Shown piece by piece: positions 43,941 to 52,280 of a stretch of 64,000 nucleotides of DNA (its first letter is position 1; every line of letters starts with the position of its first letter). Below the pieces are notes generated by a model. It did no database searches and was not told where the DNA came from. It saw only the letters and a program-made list of their open reading frames with translations. The position numbers and the translations under genes were made by a program. Source of the DNA: Melghirimyces algeriensis. Lineage in GTDB: Bacteria > Bacillota > Bacilli > Thermoactinomycetales > DSM-45169. The stretch spans positions 223,542-287,541 of the forward strand of contig NZ_FXTI01000004.1 of NCBI RefSeq assembly GCF_900182565.1, read 5' to 3'.

Positions 43941-44166
43941 GAGGTTCATGACAAAGTGGGGGAGAGGGGATTTCCGTCTCCGCATCTCTTTCCTCCAGCA
44001 AGGAAGTGGAAGGAGTCCGCTTCACCCCCTCCGGTCCCAACCAGCGGACAAAAAGGAAAAGCAGGTTGTCCGCTAAACGGTTGGGACCTCCAGGGGTTCC
44101 GCTGGGTCGTCGGAAAAGGATGCTCCACCGGATATCCCCCTCTTATTTATCTTTGTCAGCAGTCTC
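43941..44166 (-). mobile_element. MITE copy 2 (full length)
   Basis: A 226-base non-coding element in reverse orientation to the other two. Ends are GAGGTTCATGACAAAG on the left and CTTTGTCAGCAGTCTC on the right, forming imperfect terminal inverted repeats. The middle folds on itself (GGTCCCAACC...GGTTGGGACC). It is flanked by ATTGTT on both sides (43935-43940 and 44167-44172), a probable target-site duplication. Confidence 0.8.
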
Positions 44167-44254
44167 ATTGTTTTGCTTTTTAAAAGTATCCTTTCCAGAT
44201 CCGTCGCTATTTTCTATTTTCTTTGCCGGATAAAGAAATCTCTCCCGTACAGGC

Positions 44255-44282
44255 ACGTGTCATTTGTCCCTCACATAAGTTA
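44255..44282 (+). promoter_or_regulatory. Candidate sigma-E/sigma-K promoter of sigK
   Basis: AC at 44255, a 17-base spacer and CATAAGTTA at 44274, matching the sigma-K form AC-N16-17-CATANNNTA and the similar -10 of sigma-E. It is 46 bases before the TTG start of sigK. In Bacillus, sigK is read by sigma-E and later by sigma-K. Confidence 0.5.
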
Positions 44283-44327
44283 GAAACACCTGTTTTTTAC
44301 GGGAACAGGAGCGGAGGTGACGGTGGC

Positions 44328-44696
44328 TTGCCTGGATTGTTTACGACCATTGCGATGCTGTTCCGTGAAGTGATGTTGTTCGTGGCCTACATTAAGAACA
44401 ACGCTTTTCCTCAGCCATTGAAAGAGGAGGAAGAGGTCCAGTGCCTGAAACGGATGGCGAAAGGGGACACCGAAGCGAGAAACGCCTTGATCGAACACAA
44501 TCTGCGTCTTGTTGCCCACATTGTTAAAAAGTTTGAGAATACCAATGAAGACAATGAGGACTTGATTTCCATCGGCACCATCGGCTTAATCAAAGCGATT
44601 GAATCCTACCGGCCGAACAAAGGAACAAAATTGGCCACATATGCTGCCCGTTGCATTGAGAATGAGATTCTAATGTCATTAGGGGTGCATCGGTGA
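44328..44696 (+). CDS. sigK: Sporulation sigma factor SigK, N-terminal part, interrupted by a skin-like element
   Basis: First part of the mother-cell sigma factor sigma-K. Family sequence starts at the TTG (44328) behind GGAGGTGA and includes the pro-region and region 1/2: YIKNNAFPQPL, NLRLVAHIVKKFENT, DLISIGTIGLIKAIESY and GTKLATYAARCIENEIL. The sigma-K sequence ends at the AATGA core (44661-44665); the last codons before the stop at 44696 belong to the inserted element. The match to B. subtilis SpoIVCB, including the same interruption point, is recalled from the known protein. The gene continues at 54898, so excision of the intervening DNA is needed. The frame further upstream to 44223 has no family similarity. 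Confidence 0.9.
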   Translation: MPGLFTTIAMLFREVMLFVAYIKNNAFPQPLKEEEEVQCLKRMAKGDTEARNALIEHNLRLVAHIVKKFENTNEDNEDLISIGTIGLIKAIESYRPNKGTKLATYAARCIENEILMSLGVHR

Positions 44697-44712
44697 GCGG
44701 AATGATCAATTC

Positions 44713-44743
44713 CCCCCACAGGCTCTTCCTGTGGGGGTTTTTT
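44713..44743 (+). terminator. Terminator between sigK 5' part and the chitinase
   Basis: Perfect stem CCCCCACAGG-CTCTT-CCTGTGGGGG followed by TTTTTT. It would stop sigK transcripts before excision and, with A residues on the other side, may also serve the convergent chitinase gene. Confidence 0.9.
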
Positions 44744-44745
44744 CG

Positions 44746-46584
44746 TTACGGCAAGTCGTTGCGTACTTTCTCCAGGAGCTCGTGATTGCGGTCGGCGGAA
44801 AGTTCCCAGAACATTGCGCCTGCCAAACCCTGTTTCTTGATAAAGCTGGTTTTGTAGCCGATCGATTCTTTATCGTCGTATGTGATGAACGTTCCCGTCT
44901 TGGGGTTAAACAACCAGGGCACTTTGGCGGTGTCATTCCAGTAGCGAGTAAATCCGTTTTTGTTTAAGTAGTTGTTTTTAATATCGGTGTAGTCCAAAAC
45001 ACCTGCTTCCCATGTACCGTCTGAGGGTCCCGTACAATCTTGATACAAGCCGTTGTTGGTTGAATCACAGCCTTTCCAGCCCCGACCGTAAAAGGGAAGG
45101 CCCATGACCAGTTTGTTGGCAGGTACACCTGCGTCCAGGTGACCTTGTACCCCAGCCTGAACATTAAAGGTGTCTGCTTTGGGGAAGGGATCTTCGGGGT
45201 CCCGGAAGAGCGGGGAATTGAAGCCACTCGTCTTTTCCCAACTCCCATGGAAGTCATAGGTCATAATATTGATCCAGTCCAGGTGTTGTTGGACCTGATC
45301 CAATTCGGTATTTTTCACATAGTCGGGTCCCGCTCCCGAAGCGATGGTCAACAGATATTCCTTCCCGTCTTCTTTTCCCGCTTCATTTAGCTTTTCCCGC
45401 ACCTTTTGCAACAATAAGGTGAAATTACGTTTATCCTCCGGTCGTCCAGGCTTTAATCCCCCGGATACCGGGTACTCCCAATCCAGGTCCACCCCATCAA
45501 ATCCCCACTTCCGAACAAAGCGAACGGCGCTGTTGGCAAATTTGGTGCGGGAGGCATCCGTGAGGGCTGCATCGGAAAAATTGCCGGACCAAGTCCATCC
45601 ACCCACCGAGATCAGGGTTTTAATGTGAGGATATTTCTGCTTCAGTTTGTGTAACTGGTTGAAATTCCCCCGTTTACATCCCGGTTCCCAGCAGTCCCCA
45701 GGAAAAAACTTATCCGTGTCCGCATACGTGTCCCCCACCACAACTTCTCCGTTGCGGACGTTGGCAAAGGCGTAATTGATGTGAGTCACTTTGGAAGCAT
45801 CGATATCCATCACTTGGTAATCGCGTCCGTAAGTGGCCCAACTGGGATAATAGGAAATGATCTTGTGTTGGGAGGGTTCGTTTCCGTCTTCTTTTTTCGT
45901 GCGAGCCTTGACGGCAGAACTGGCAGGAGAGATGTTTCCTGCGGCATCAAACGCTTTTACTGTGTAGGTGTACGTGGTGTCAGCGTTTAATCCGGTATCC
46001 GTAAACGATGGGCTTTGAACGGTGGCGATTTCCGTATCTTCGCGGTATACATGGTATCCCGTTACACCGACATTGTCTTCGGAAGTGTCCCAACGAAGGG
46101 AGACAGAGGAAGCTGTAGTAGAAGTGACTTGCAAATTGGAGGGAGCGGTTGGGGCTTTGGTGTCTTCTTCATCCCCTTCGCCATTGATTCGAAGTGTGAT
46201 GGTTTCACTGGAGGTGGAACCCGCGCTGTTGATCAGTTCCGCCCGATATTTGTAGGTTCCTGGGGACTTATCCTGAAAGGAGACGGATGCATGTTGGGGT
46301 TGAGGGGAGTTTTCTTTCAACTTTTCTTCGTGGATGAGTTGTCCGTTTTCATAGAGTTTCCAGGAGCTGCCGTTGACTCCCCACCAGAGGTTCATTTCCA
46401 CTTTGTAATTGCCATCATTGTTCCAGTGCGTGTGACTCAAGGCAGGTTTTCCGGGTGGTTCGGATGCAGCTGCGACAGGTTCGATGGGTGGTCCCCATAA
46501 AGGAACCAGCAGAACAAGGACCATCAACAGGGAAAACCAAGGCTTGCGCACCTGTGAGCGGAGAAACTCAAACCACTTTTCCAT
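44746..46584 (-). CDS. Secreted GH18 chitinase with Ig-like and fibronectin III domains
   Basis: Extracellular chitinase of about 612 residues. An N-terminal signal peptide has a hydrophobic core PWFSLLMVLVLLVPLW and likely cleavage after PVAAA. Then come a chitin-binding or Ig-like module (about 40-135), a fibronectin type III domain (about 145-235) and a GH18 catalytic domain (about 240-610) with DGVDLDWEYP, where the last Glu is the proton donor, plus SVGGWTWSGNF and the closing FWELSADRN. It hydrolyses chitin to oligosaccharides by substrate-assisted catalysis. ATG 46584 has GGAG eight bases upstream. CcpA-like and NagR-like sites lie upstream. It is cargo of the sigK element, so the mother cell should lose it on excision. 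Confidence 0.92.
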   Translation of the reverse strand: MEKWFEFLRSQVRKPWFSLLMVLVLLVPLWGPPIEPVAAASEPPGKPALSHTHWNNDGNYKVEMNLWWGVNGSSWKLYENGQLIHEEKLKENSPQPQHASVSFQDKSPGTYKYRAELINSAGSTSSETITLRINGEGDEEDTKAPTAPSNLQVTSTTASSVSLRWDTSEDNVGVTGYHVYREDTEIATVQSPSFTDTGLNADTTYTYTVKAFDAAGNISPASSAVKARTKKEDGNEPSQHKIISYYPSWATYGRDYQVMDIDASKVTHINYAFANVRNGEVVVGDTYADTDKFFPGDCWEPGCKRGNFNQLHKLKQKYPHIKTLISVGGWTWSGNFSDAALTDASRTKFANSAVRFVRKWGFDGVDLDWEYPVSGGLKPGRPEDKRNFTLLLQKVREKLNEAGKEDGKEYLLTIASGAGPDYVKNTELDQVQQHLDWINIMTYDFHGSWEKTSGFNSPLFRDPEDPFPKADTFNVQAGVQGHLDAGVPANKLVMGLPFYGRGWKGCDSTNNGLYQDCTGPSDGTWEAGVLDYTDIKNNYLNKNGFTRYWNDTAKVPWLFNPKTGTFITYDDKESIGYKTSFIKKQGLAGAMFWELSADRNHELLEKVRNDLP

Positions 46585-46637
46585 ATGGTTCACTCCATTT
46601 CGAATATTTGGAATAATACGGGACGACTGACAGCAAA

Positions 46638-46651
46638 TAAAAGCGCTTTCA
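46638..46651 (-). promoter_or_regulatory. Candidate CcpA (cre) site of the chitinase gene
   Basis: Reading on the gene strand, TGAAAGCGCTTTTA fits the cre pattern TGNAANCGNWNNCW except for one base. A site here would give carbon catabolite repression. Confidence 0.5.
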
Positions 46652-46674
46652 CCTCCTTATAGGACTAATCATCT

Positions 46675-46690
46675 AGATGTATAGACCAAT
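46675..46690 (-). promoter_or_regulatory. Candidate NagR/DasR-type operator (dre) of the chitinase gene
   Basis: AGATGTATAGACCAAT agrees at 13 of 16 positions with the recalled NagR consensus ATTGGTATAGACCAAT. Control by N-acetylglucosamine derivatives would suit a chitinase. The regulator gene is not in the window. Confidence 0.45.
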
Positions 46691-46764
46691 TTTCGGTCAA
46701 TTCACAGTATATCGAAAATATCTTCATCTTTCAATTGGGGACTTGAAAAAAATAATAAAAAGTA

Positions 46765-46969
46765 GAGGATTCCTGACAAAGAGGGGGAGATCCGGTGGAG
46801 CATCCTTTTCCGACAACCTAGTGGACTCGCTTTCGGTCCCAACCGTTTAGCGGATATTTTGTCCGCTGGTTGGGATCGGAGGGGGTGAAGCGGACTCCTT
46901 CCGCTTCCTTGCTGGAGGAAAGAGATGCGGAAACGGATATCGCCCCTTCACCACTTTGTCATGAACCTC
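46765..46969 (+). mobile_element. MITE copy 3
   Basis: A 205-base element beginning GAGGATTCCTGACAAAG and ending CTTTGTCATGAACCTC. The middle folds through GGTCCCAACCG and GCTGGTTGGGATC. It is flanked by an exact 8-base duplication, AAAAAGTA, at 46757-46764 and 46970-46977. It lies between the chitinase and recombinase genes. Confidence 0.85.
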
Positions 46970-47196
46970 AAAAAGTAAGTTGGCATTTTGCCTCGATAGC
47001 CGGGAAATGTATGATTCGATTGTAATAACAATGAAAGGCTAGTCCCCTGTGGAAAGCGGACATGCGGTGATTGCATACCCTTTTATGGGTGAGGCATTGA
47101 TGGATTTGAAAATGATTGAAGGGGACTCCGCAGACCGAATCCGTCGGGCTTGTTATGTTTATCTTGTGCAGAAATACAGGAGGGAGAAGTTGCAGG

Positions 47197-48705
47197 GTGG
47201 TGGGGATTTACGTTCGAGTCAGTACGGAGGAGTCGGCGAAACGGGGATACAGTATCAAGGATCAGATTCAGGATTGTCGAAAGAAAGCGGCGACGGATGA
47301 AATCATGGAGTATATTGATGAAGGGATTTCCGGGGAGTTTCTGGATCGACCGGGATTAAGCAAACTTCGGGAGGATATAAGGAAAGGGCTGATCACCAAG
47401 GTGGTCTGTCTGGACCCCGACCGGTTATCCCGGAAACTGATGAATCAACTGATTGTCACAGAAGAGTTGGACCGCCAAGGCGTTCCATTGCTTTTTGTAA
47501 ATGGCGAGTATGCCAGAACGCCTGAAGGACAGTTGTTTTATAGTATGCGCGGAGCGATTTCAGAGTTTGAGAAAGCGAAAATTAATGAACGGATGACGCG
47601 AGGCAGGAAGCAGAAAGCCCGACAAGGGAAGCTGTTACGGGATTTCCAGGTTTATGGGTATGATTACGATAAGGAAAAAGAATCGTTTGTCATCCATGAT
47701 CAGGAAGCGGAAGTCGTGCGTCTGATCTTTACTCTCTTCACCCAACCAAATAACCGGGTGAAGGGGATCAATGGCATTGCCCATTACCTAACGGAACAAG
47801 GGATCCCTACAAAGCGCGGGGCTAACGTTTGGCATCGCCAAGTGGTTCGTCAGATCTTGATGAACCGGGCTTATATCGGGGAATTCTACCAAAACAAATG
47901 GAATACAGAGGGAATGCTGGGAAATAAGTTTAAGCCATCTGAAGAACGGGTGCAAATGCGGATGCGTCCGAAAGAAGAGTGGATCAAGATTCCTTGTCCC
48001 CCAATTGTGGATGAAGCTGTCTTTTATCACGCCCAGAGTTTACTGAAGGAATCCCGGCGAAGATGGGCAAAGAAGGGGAAACGTGAGTACCTGTTAAGTG
48101 GTCTGATCCGTTGTGGAGAGTGTCACAACACGATGACTGGGCGAAAGGTGAAAAACTGGGGAAAGTATGTATATGAGTATACAGATGTCAAAAATTACGC
48201 TGGGGCGAAACATAGAGGATGTGGGAAAAGGGTAAAGTGCGAAGAGCTGGATCAACCGGTGTGGGAACAGATTGTTCGCTGGCTGGATCATCCTGGGGAA
48301 ATCGCAGTCGTGGCTGAAGAGATGTCAGAGACTTCCCCCTCCACTTGGGAAGAGATGGAGACGAAGCGGTTGGAAAAAGAGATTGAAAAGACAAAGGAAG
48401 GACGAAAGCGGGTGTTAAACCTCTTCGCTCAAGGGCTAGACATTGCAGAGGAGGAAGTACGGGAGTCCATCCAGGAGCTGAAAGAAAAAGAAGAACAGTT
48501 GCGGGTTCGGTTGAGAGAAATGAAGGAAATAATCACCAATCGGGATAAATCCCAATATAGTCAGGAACTGACCCAGGAAGCGGTTACCTATTATTTCAGC
48601 AAAGGAGAAAAAGACTTAACCTTTGCAGACAAAAAAGAACTGATCCGTCAGGTGGTTCGGGAAATAACAGTGCATGGTAATCGGGTGGAGATCTATACCT
48701 TTTAA
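47197..48705 (+). CDS. spoIVCA: Site-specific large serine recombinase, SpoIVCA-like (excises element 1)
   Basis: Recombinase of about 502 residues. The catalytic N-terminal domain starts GIYVRVSTEE, with the nucleophile Ser in RVS and DPDRLSRKLMNQL as the second motif. The recombinase and zinc-ribbon domains follow (KRGANVWHRQVVRQILMNRAYIG; then CGECHNTMTG), and a coiled coil is near 390-450. The run LSRKLMNQLI...VNGEYA.TPEGQLF.MRGAISEFEKAK is very like B. subtilis SpoIVCA, which removes skin in the mother cell at the same sigK site. GTG 47197 is chosen for AGGAGGGAG at 47179-47187. The gene lies inside element 1, 2.5 kb from its left end. Confidence 0.9.
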   Translation: MVGIYVRVSTEESAKRGYSIKDQIQDCRKKAATDEIMEYIDEGISGEFLDRPGLSKLREDIRKGLITKVVCLDPDRLSRKLMNQLIVTEELDRQGVPLLFVNGEYARTPEGQLFYSMRGAISEFEKAKINERMTRGRKQKARQGKLLRDFQVYGYDYDKEKESFVIHDQEAEVVRLIFTLFTQPNNRVKGINGIAHYLTEQGIPTKRGANVWHRQVVRQILMNRAYIGEFYQNKWNTEGMLGNKFKPSEERVQMRMRPKEEWIKIPCPPIVDEAVFYHAQSLLKESRRRWAKKGKREYLLSGLIRCGECHNTMTGRKVKNWGKYVYEYTDVKNYAGAKHRGCGKRVKCEELDQPVWEQIVRWLDHPGEIAVVAEEMSETSPSTWEEMETKRLEKEIEKTKEGRKRVLNLFAQGLDIAEEEVRESIQELKEKEEQLRVRLREMKEIITNRDKSQYSQELTQEAVTYYFSKGEKDLTFADKKELIRQVVREITVHGNRVEIYTF

Positions 48706-48707
48706 AG

Positions 48708-49187
48708 CTATCCATCTGGAAACAAAGATTCCTTGATCCAAACAACCCATATACAAAGAAACCATACAGTGATTGGTAGGGATAAACTTTTAATTGCTTC
48801 TAACCAATTATCATTATGGTTTCTTTTTCGTAGGATTTGATCCGTAATAAAAAACAATATAGAGGCACCTAAACTGACCGGAAACAATATAAGGCCAAAC
48901 ATAATATGTAAAATCCCTGAAAGAATCAGCTCTGCTTTTTCTATTCTGATTTTGGAAGATATGAGTTCACCAATTTTATCACTCACCATAGAAGTAAGAA
49001 CACCGTAAATTAAAATAGCTGGAAAGCTATACAGCATATATATGGGGAGAATGGAAACCACAGAGAATAAATAATCTTGTATGGAAACAATCGGTTCGCC
49101 AAATGGATTGGGATTGATGATCCCCAGTAAAGCAGCAAATAAAGAACCAGAGATCGATGCTGAAATCATTTTCCTTGATAAAATCAT
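48708..49187 (-). CDS. Small integral membrane protein, unknown function
   Basis: A 159-residue protein with four or five hydrophobic segments (about residues 8-25, 40-70, 90-120 and 135-153) and a charged middle portion SSKIRIEKAE. No family was recognised. ATG 49187 has GGGGTGA at a good distance. It is convergent with the recombinase gene, which ends 2 bases away, with no visible terminator between. It stands opposite to the lipoprotein gene and shares with it an AT-rich divergent promoter region (49188-49411). Confidence 0.65.
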   Translation of the reverse strand: MILSRKMISASISGSLFAALLGIINPNPFGEPIVSIQDYLFSVVSILPIYMLYSFPAILIYGVLTSMVSDKIGELISSKIRIEKAELILSGILHIMFGLILFPVSLGASILFFITDQILRKRNHNDNWLEAIKSLSLPITVWFLCIWVVWIKESLFPDG

Positions 49188-49330
49188 CGTTCACCCCTTA
49201 TTTTGACACATATGATTGGTTTCAGATACCCGTGAGGCGGCAAAGAGTTTTTGTGTTCTTCAGTAAGAGATCAGCCCCACTTTCTTTCCTGCACCAAGTG
49301 TGGATTTTTTTATATTAATTAACACATTTT

Positions 49331-49349
49331 TTATGTTAAAATAACATAA
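49331..49349. promoter_or_regulatory. Perfect 19-base dyad, candidate operator
   Basis: TTATGTTAAAATAACATAA has 8-base perfect arms around AAA, in the promoter region of the lipoprotein gene. The form is that of a repressor site; the regulator is unknown. Confidence 0.5.
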
Positions 49350-49411
49350 AACCTAAAGCTGTTGATCAATAAGCTTCACAAAACCATTTTACATAGGAGA
49401 GATAATAGTTC

Positions 49412-50197
49412 ATGAAAAAAAAGGGAATCATTGTCTCCATCTGTATGTTGCTGATCAGCTTATCATTGGTAGGCTGTTTTAGTAAAAAAGAGGCTGCCAA
49501 GGAGGAAGAAGTCAAGCCGGAAGAAGTTGCCAAAGCAGATGCCAGTACTTTGCTAGCCTTTCTGTATGAAGGTAAGAAAGGAACCATTAAAGATGTCACA
49601 GGGATGTCGGGTGATGATACAACGGCTTACTTGGAAAAAAGCTTATATGAAAGAAAAGTGAAAGATTATCCAGGCGATGATTGGCAGCTTGTGGTGGATG
49701 GCTCAACGTATACAGCTGATGAAATTATTCAAGACTACAGCCGTGTTTCTATTAAATCCTTGCAAAACGTTACTTACTCTGTTGAAAAAGTAAAAATCAC
49801 GAAAGATACGGCTGAAATTACTGCAAAAATTGACCCTATTGCTTTAAAATCTGTAGCCAATGCGATTACCATTGCTCGCAGCCAAATTTTTGGTGATGTG
49901 AATACCTCAAAAATGATTCTGGACTCCCAAAACAAAGATATGAAAGCAATCAATAATTTGCTTAACTTCAAACTTTACTCAATTATTTACGGAGATCAAA
50001 ACTATCCAATCGATACAGTGGGCGAGGAAAAAGAAATCACTTTTACCATGACAAAAGCGGGGGATCATTTCCAAGTATCAAAAGATACCTTGGACGACAT
50101 CGTAGGTGATTCCGGTGAAATGGAATATGCCAAAGAGAAAGGTAACAGCACAGAAGAAAAGTTAAAAGAAAAGACCCTAAACAAAAGTGACTTTTAA
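49412..50197 (+). CDS. DUF5105-like lipoprotein
   Basis: Surface lipoprotein of 261 residues. The signal peptide ends in the lipobox LVGC, with Cys22 expected to be lipid-modified. A Lys/Glu-rich linker (about 25-42) follows, then a soluble domain with repeated short amphipathic beta segments; the overall look is that of DUF4352/DUF5105 lipoproteins of Bacillus. Function unknown. ATG 49412 is preceded by AGGAGAG. It is a single-gene unit with the dyad at 49331 upstream and a terminator at 50206. Its AT-rich codon use differs from the peroxide genes beside it. Confidence 0.75.
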   Translation: MKKKGIIVSICMLLISLSLVGCFSKKEAAKEEEVKPEEVAKADASTLLAFLYEGKKGTIKDVTGMSGDDTTAYLEKSLYERKVKDYPGDDWQLVVDGSTYTADEIIQDYSRVSIKSLQNVTYSVEKVKITKDTAEITAKIDPIALKSVANAITIARSQIFGDVNTSKMILDSQNKDMKAINNLLNFKLYSIIYGDQNYPIDTVGEEKEITFTMTKAGDHFQVSKDTLDDIVGDSGEMEYAKEKGNSTEEKLKEKTLNKSDF

Positions 50198-50205
50198 TAA
50201 TAGCT

Positions 50206-50240
50206 GCGGACATAGTTGTATGTAACTACGTCCGCTTTTT
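50206..50240 (+). terminator. Terminator after the lipoprotein gene
   Basis: Stem GCGGACATAGTT pairing with AACTACGTCCGC, followed by TTTTT. Confidence 0.85.
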
Positions 50241-50421
50241 AATTATTCAAAGGTCTAGAGTGTATAACGCATATCTATTGCAAGCGTCAAAAATAATGTT
50301 CTATGGAGAGATTCAGACCTTCTTTTGGAAGATTTTGATTGGGAGATGGCTTTTAAGTGGATCTCCAAGCATTAAAAACAGCTGGGGAATTGGTCATCAC
50401 TTAAAGTGGGTTGATCCTCCA

Positions 50422-50462
50422 AACGGCGGGAGAAAAGAGAAACCCCTTTTCCTCCGCCGTTA
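50422..50462 (+). terminator. Hairpin terminator upstream of the gpx promoter
   Basis: AACGGCGGGAG pairs with CTCCGCCGTT across a long A-rich loop, followed by ATTTTTAT. The preceding 180 bases (50241-50421) hold no convincing gene; the hairpin may be the end of a decayed gene or small RNA. Confidence 0.55.
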
Positions 50463-50470
50463 TTTTTATA

Positions 50471-50507
50471 TTGATTTTAACCAATTTAATTGTGTACAAT
50501 GTAATTG
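50471..50507 (+). promoter_or_regulatory. Promoter with overlapping OhrR operator
   Basis: TTGATT at 50471, an 18-base spacer and TACAAT at 50495. The inverted repeat CAATTTAATTGT-GT-ACAATGTAATTG spans 50482-50507 and resembles the known B. subtilis OhrR operator. Binding would cover the -10, so the operon should be repressed until OhrR is oxidised. Confidence 0.7.
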
Positions 50508-50537
50508 CGAAACAATAATTCCAGGGAGGTGGGGTGG

Positions 50538-51017
50538 ATGAGTGTCTATGAATACAGTGCTACCACAATTGATGGGAAAGAACGATCCCTGTCCGAGTAC
50601 AATGGTCGGGTGCTCCTGATCGTCAACACCGCCAGTAAATGCGGATTCACTCCGCAGTACAAAGAATTGCAGGAGCTGTACGAGCAATACCGTGAGCAGG
50701 GATTTGAGGTGCTCGGATTCCCCAGCAACCAGTTCATGAATCAGGAACCCGGAGAAGAAGGGGAGATCCGGGAGTTTTGTGAACTGAACTATGGGGTTAC
50801 ATTTCCACTGTTTGCAAAAACGGATGTAAAGGGTGAAAATGCTCATCCTCTGTTCCGTTATCTGAGTAAAAACGCTCCTGGCATTTTCTTCAATGCTGTA
50901 AAATGGAACTTCACCAAGTTCCTCGTAAGCCGAAAAGGTGAAGTGATCGGACGTTATGCTCCGGCGACAAAGCCTTCCACCATCAGGAACGATATCGAAA
51001 AAGCCCTTGCCCAATGA
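50538..51017 (+). CDS. Glutathione peroxidase-family thiol peroxidase (BsaA-like)
   Basis: Thioredoxin-fold peroxidase of 159 residues. The peroxidatic cysteine is in NTASKCGFTPQY, and the conserved Gln/Trp motifs are FPSNQF and VKWNFTKFLV. It reduces organic hydroperoxides, in bacilli normally with thioredoxin or bacillithiol rather than glutathione. ATG 50538 follows GGGAGGT with correct spacing. It is the first gene of a three-gene peroxide-defence operon with ohrR and ohr; the ohrR start is 10 bases after its stop. Confidence 0.9.
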   Translation: MSVYEYSATTIDGKERSLSEYNGRVLLIVNTASKCGFTPQYKELQELYEQYREQGFEVLGFPSNQFMNQEPGEEGEIREFCELNYGVTFPLFAKTDVKGENAHPLFRYLSKNAPGIFFNAVKWNFTKFLVSRKGEVIGRYAPATKPSTIRNDIEKALAQ

Positions 51018-51027
51018 AGGTGTTACC

Positions 51028-51477
51028 ATGAACAAAGACTCAATGCTCGCCTTGGACAATCAACTTTGCTTTGCCGTCTATGCCTGTTCCAGGGAGATCT
51101 TTCGCTTTTATCGACCGTTGTTGGACGAACTGGGTCTCACCTATCCCCAGTATCTCACCCTGCTGGTCCTTTGGGAGAAAGGGGAACTTACCGTCAAGGA
51201 ACTGGGTTCTCTTCTCTTCCTCGATTCAGGCACGTTGACTCCGATGCTGAAACGGATGGAAAGCGCCGGTCTGATCCGCCGTCAACGGTCTCCCAAAGAC
51301 GAACGCAAAGTCAATGTCAGTCTGACAGAAGACGGAAAAGCCCTGAAAGAACGGGCTCGTTGCATCCCAGAGACCTTCCTCCAAAAAAGTGATCTTCCTG
51401 AGAAGGAGTTGCGCGATCTTCTGGAACGGTTGCAGGGATTGCAGCAACAGATCCGATGCTTAAATGAATCCCAATGA
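51028..51477 (+). CDS. ohrR: Organic hydroperoxide-sensing MarR repressor
   Basis: MarR-family dimeric repressor of 149 residues. The N-terminal LDNQLCFAVYACSR contains the reactive cysteine (about residue 14) of OhrR-type sensors; a second Cys near residue 20 and Cys near 143 may allow disulfide formation. The winged helix spans about residues 50-100 (LTVKELGSLLFLDSGTLTPM). Oxidised OhrR leaves its operator, inducing the peroxidase genes. ATG 51028 follows GAAGGTG. Position between gpx and ohr, together with the OhrR-like operator at 50482, indicates autoregulation of the whole operon. Confidence 0.92.
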   Translation: MNKDSMLALDNQLCFAVYACSREIFRFYRPLLDELGLTYPQYLTLLVLWEKGELTVKELGSLLFLDSGTLTPMLKRMESAGLIRRQRSPKDERKVNVSLTEDGKALKERARCIPETFLQKSDLPEKELRDLLERLQGLQQQIRCLNESQ

Positions 51478-51494
51478 CAAGGAGTGCTCGCTTT

Positions 51495-51920
51495 ATGAAG
51501 CCGATCTATACTGCTTCGGTCACCGCTGAAGGCGGCCGCAATGGTAAAGTAGTCTCCCCGGACGGGGTGATCAACCTCGATGTCCGCATGCCCAAGGAAA
51601 TGGGTGGCCCCGGTGGAGACGCCTCCAATCCGGAACAGCTTTTCGCCGCGGGATATGCCGCCTGCTTTGACAGTGCCCTCGCCCTGGTCGCCCGTCAGAA
51701 ACGGGTGAAAACCGGAGAAACCCAAGTCACCGCCCATGTTTCCATCGGCAAAGATGAAGAAGGGGGATTTGCGCTGTCCGCACGTTTGGAAGTGCAAATC
51801 CCCGGCGTTGAAGAAGAAACAGCCCAAGAACTAGTGGAGGCGGCCCATCAGGTCTGCCCCTACTCAAAGGCCACACGCGGTAACATCGACGTGACACTCA
51901 ACGTATTGGATACAGCGTAA
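51495..51920 (+). CDS. ohr: Organic hydroperoxide reductase Ohr
   Basis: OsmC/Ohr-fold thiol peroxidase of 141 residues. The two redox cysteines are visible in AAGYAACFDSAL and AHQVCPYSKATRGN, and the N-terminus YTASVTAEGGRNGKV is typical. It reduces lipid hydroperoxides with lipoylated proteins as donor. ATG 51495 follows AAGGAG at 51479-51484; the upstream in-frame start at 51474 overlaps ohrR. It is the last gene of the peroxide operon, which ends at the hairpin at 52016. Confidence 0.93.
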   Translation: MKPIYTASVTAEGGRNGKVVSPDGVINLDVRMPKEMGGPGGDASNPEQLFAAGYAACFDSALALVARQKRVKTGETQVTAHVSIGKDEEGGFALSARLEVQIPGVEEETAQELVEAAHQVCPYSKATRGNIDVTLNVLDTA

Positions 51921-52015
51921 GACCGGATTCCGCAGGACTCGGCTTTGACCATTTGTTCCGCGTATGTGATACACAGGACGATTTCCGACGAAACGCGGAA
52001 AAGCTTCGGCTTGAA

Positions 52016-52046
52016 AAAACCGCGTTTGATACGCGGTTTTCTTTAT
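52016..52046 (+). terminator. Terminator after ohr
   Basis: Perfect stem AAAACCGCGT-TTGAT-ACGCGGTTTT followed by CTTTAT. Confidence 0.85.
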
Positions 52047-52280
52047 ATCTTTGAGAGCGAGAAAACCCCTGGATTTAAGGTCAGATGAGGGAGGGGTGCA
52101 TATTCCCCCTGTATAAAATCTGACCATTTTTTGGTAGAATCACATTCGCTCGTTGAAAACTGAAGATATAGGGTTGCTACAGGAAATCGGTCTGTCGTGT
52201 AAAATCTTCAACCACCCGGCTCTCCGAAGTTGCGAAAACCAAGCGAAAGCAGGAGAGCATAGCAGAGCATTCTTTGTTTG
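52047..52280. other. Non-coding stretch left of the IS605 remnant
   Basis: No gene recognised. It may include decayed insertion-sequence DNA, since structured GC-rich sequence from about 52200 leads into the right-end hairpin; no transposase frame can be followed. Confidence 0.35.

Noticed and set aside
50260..50541. Open frame of 93 codons before gpx
   Set aside because: It crosses a terminator-like hairpin and the gpx promoter and operator; no ribosome site.
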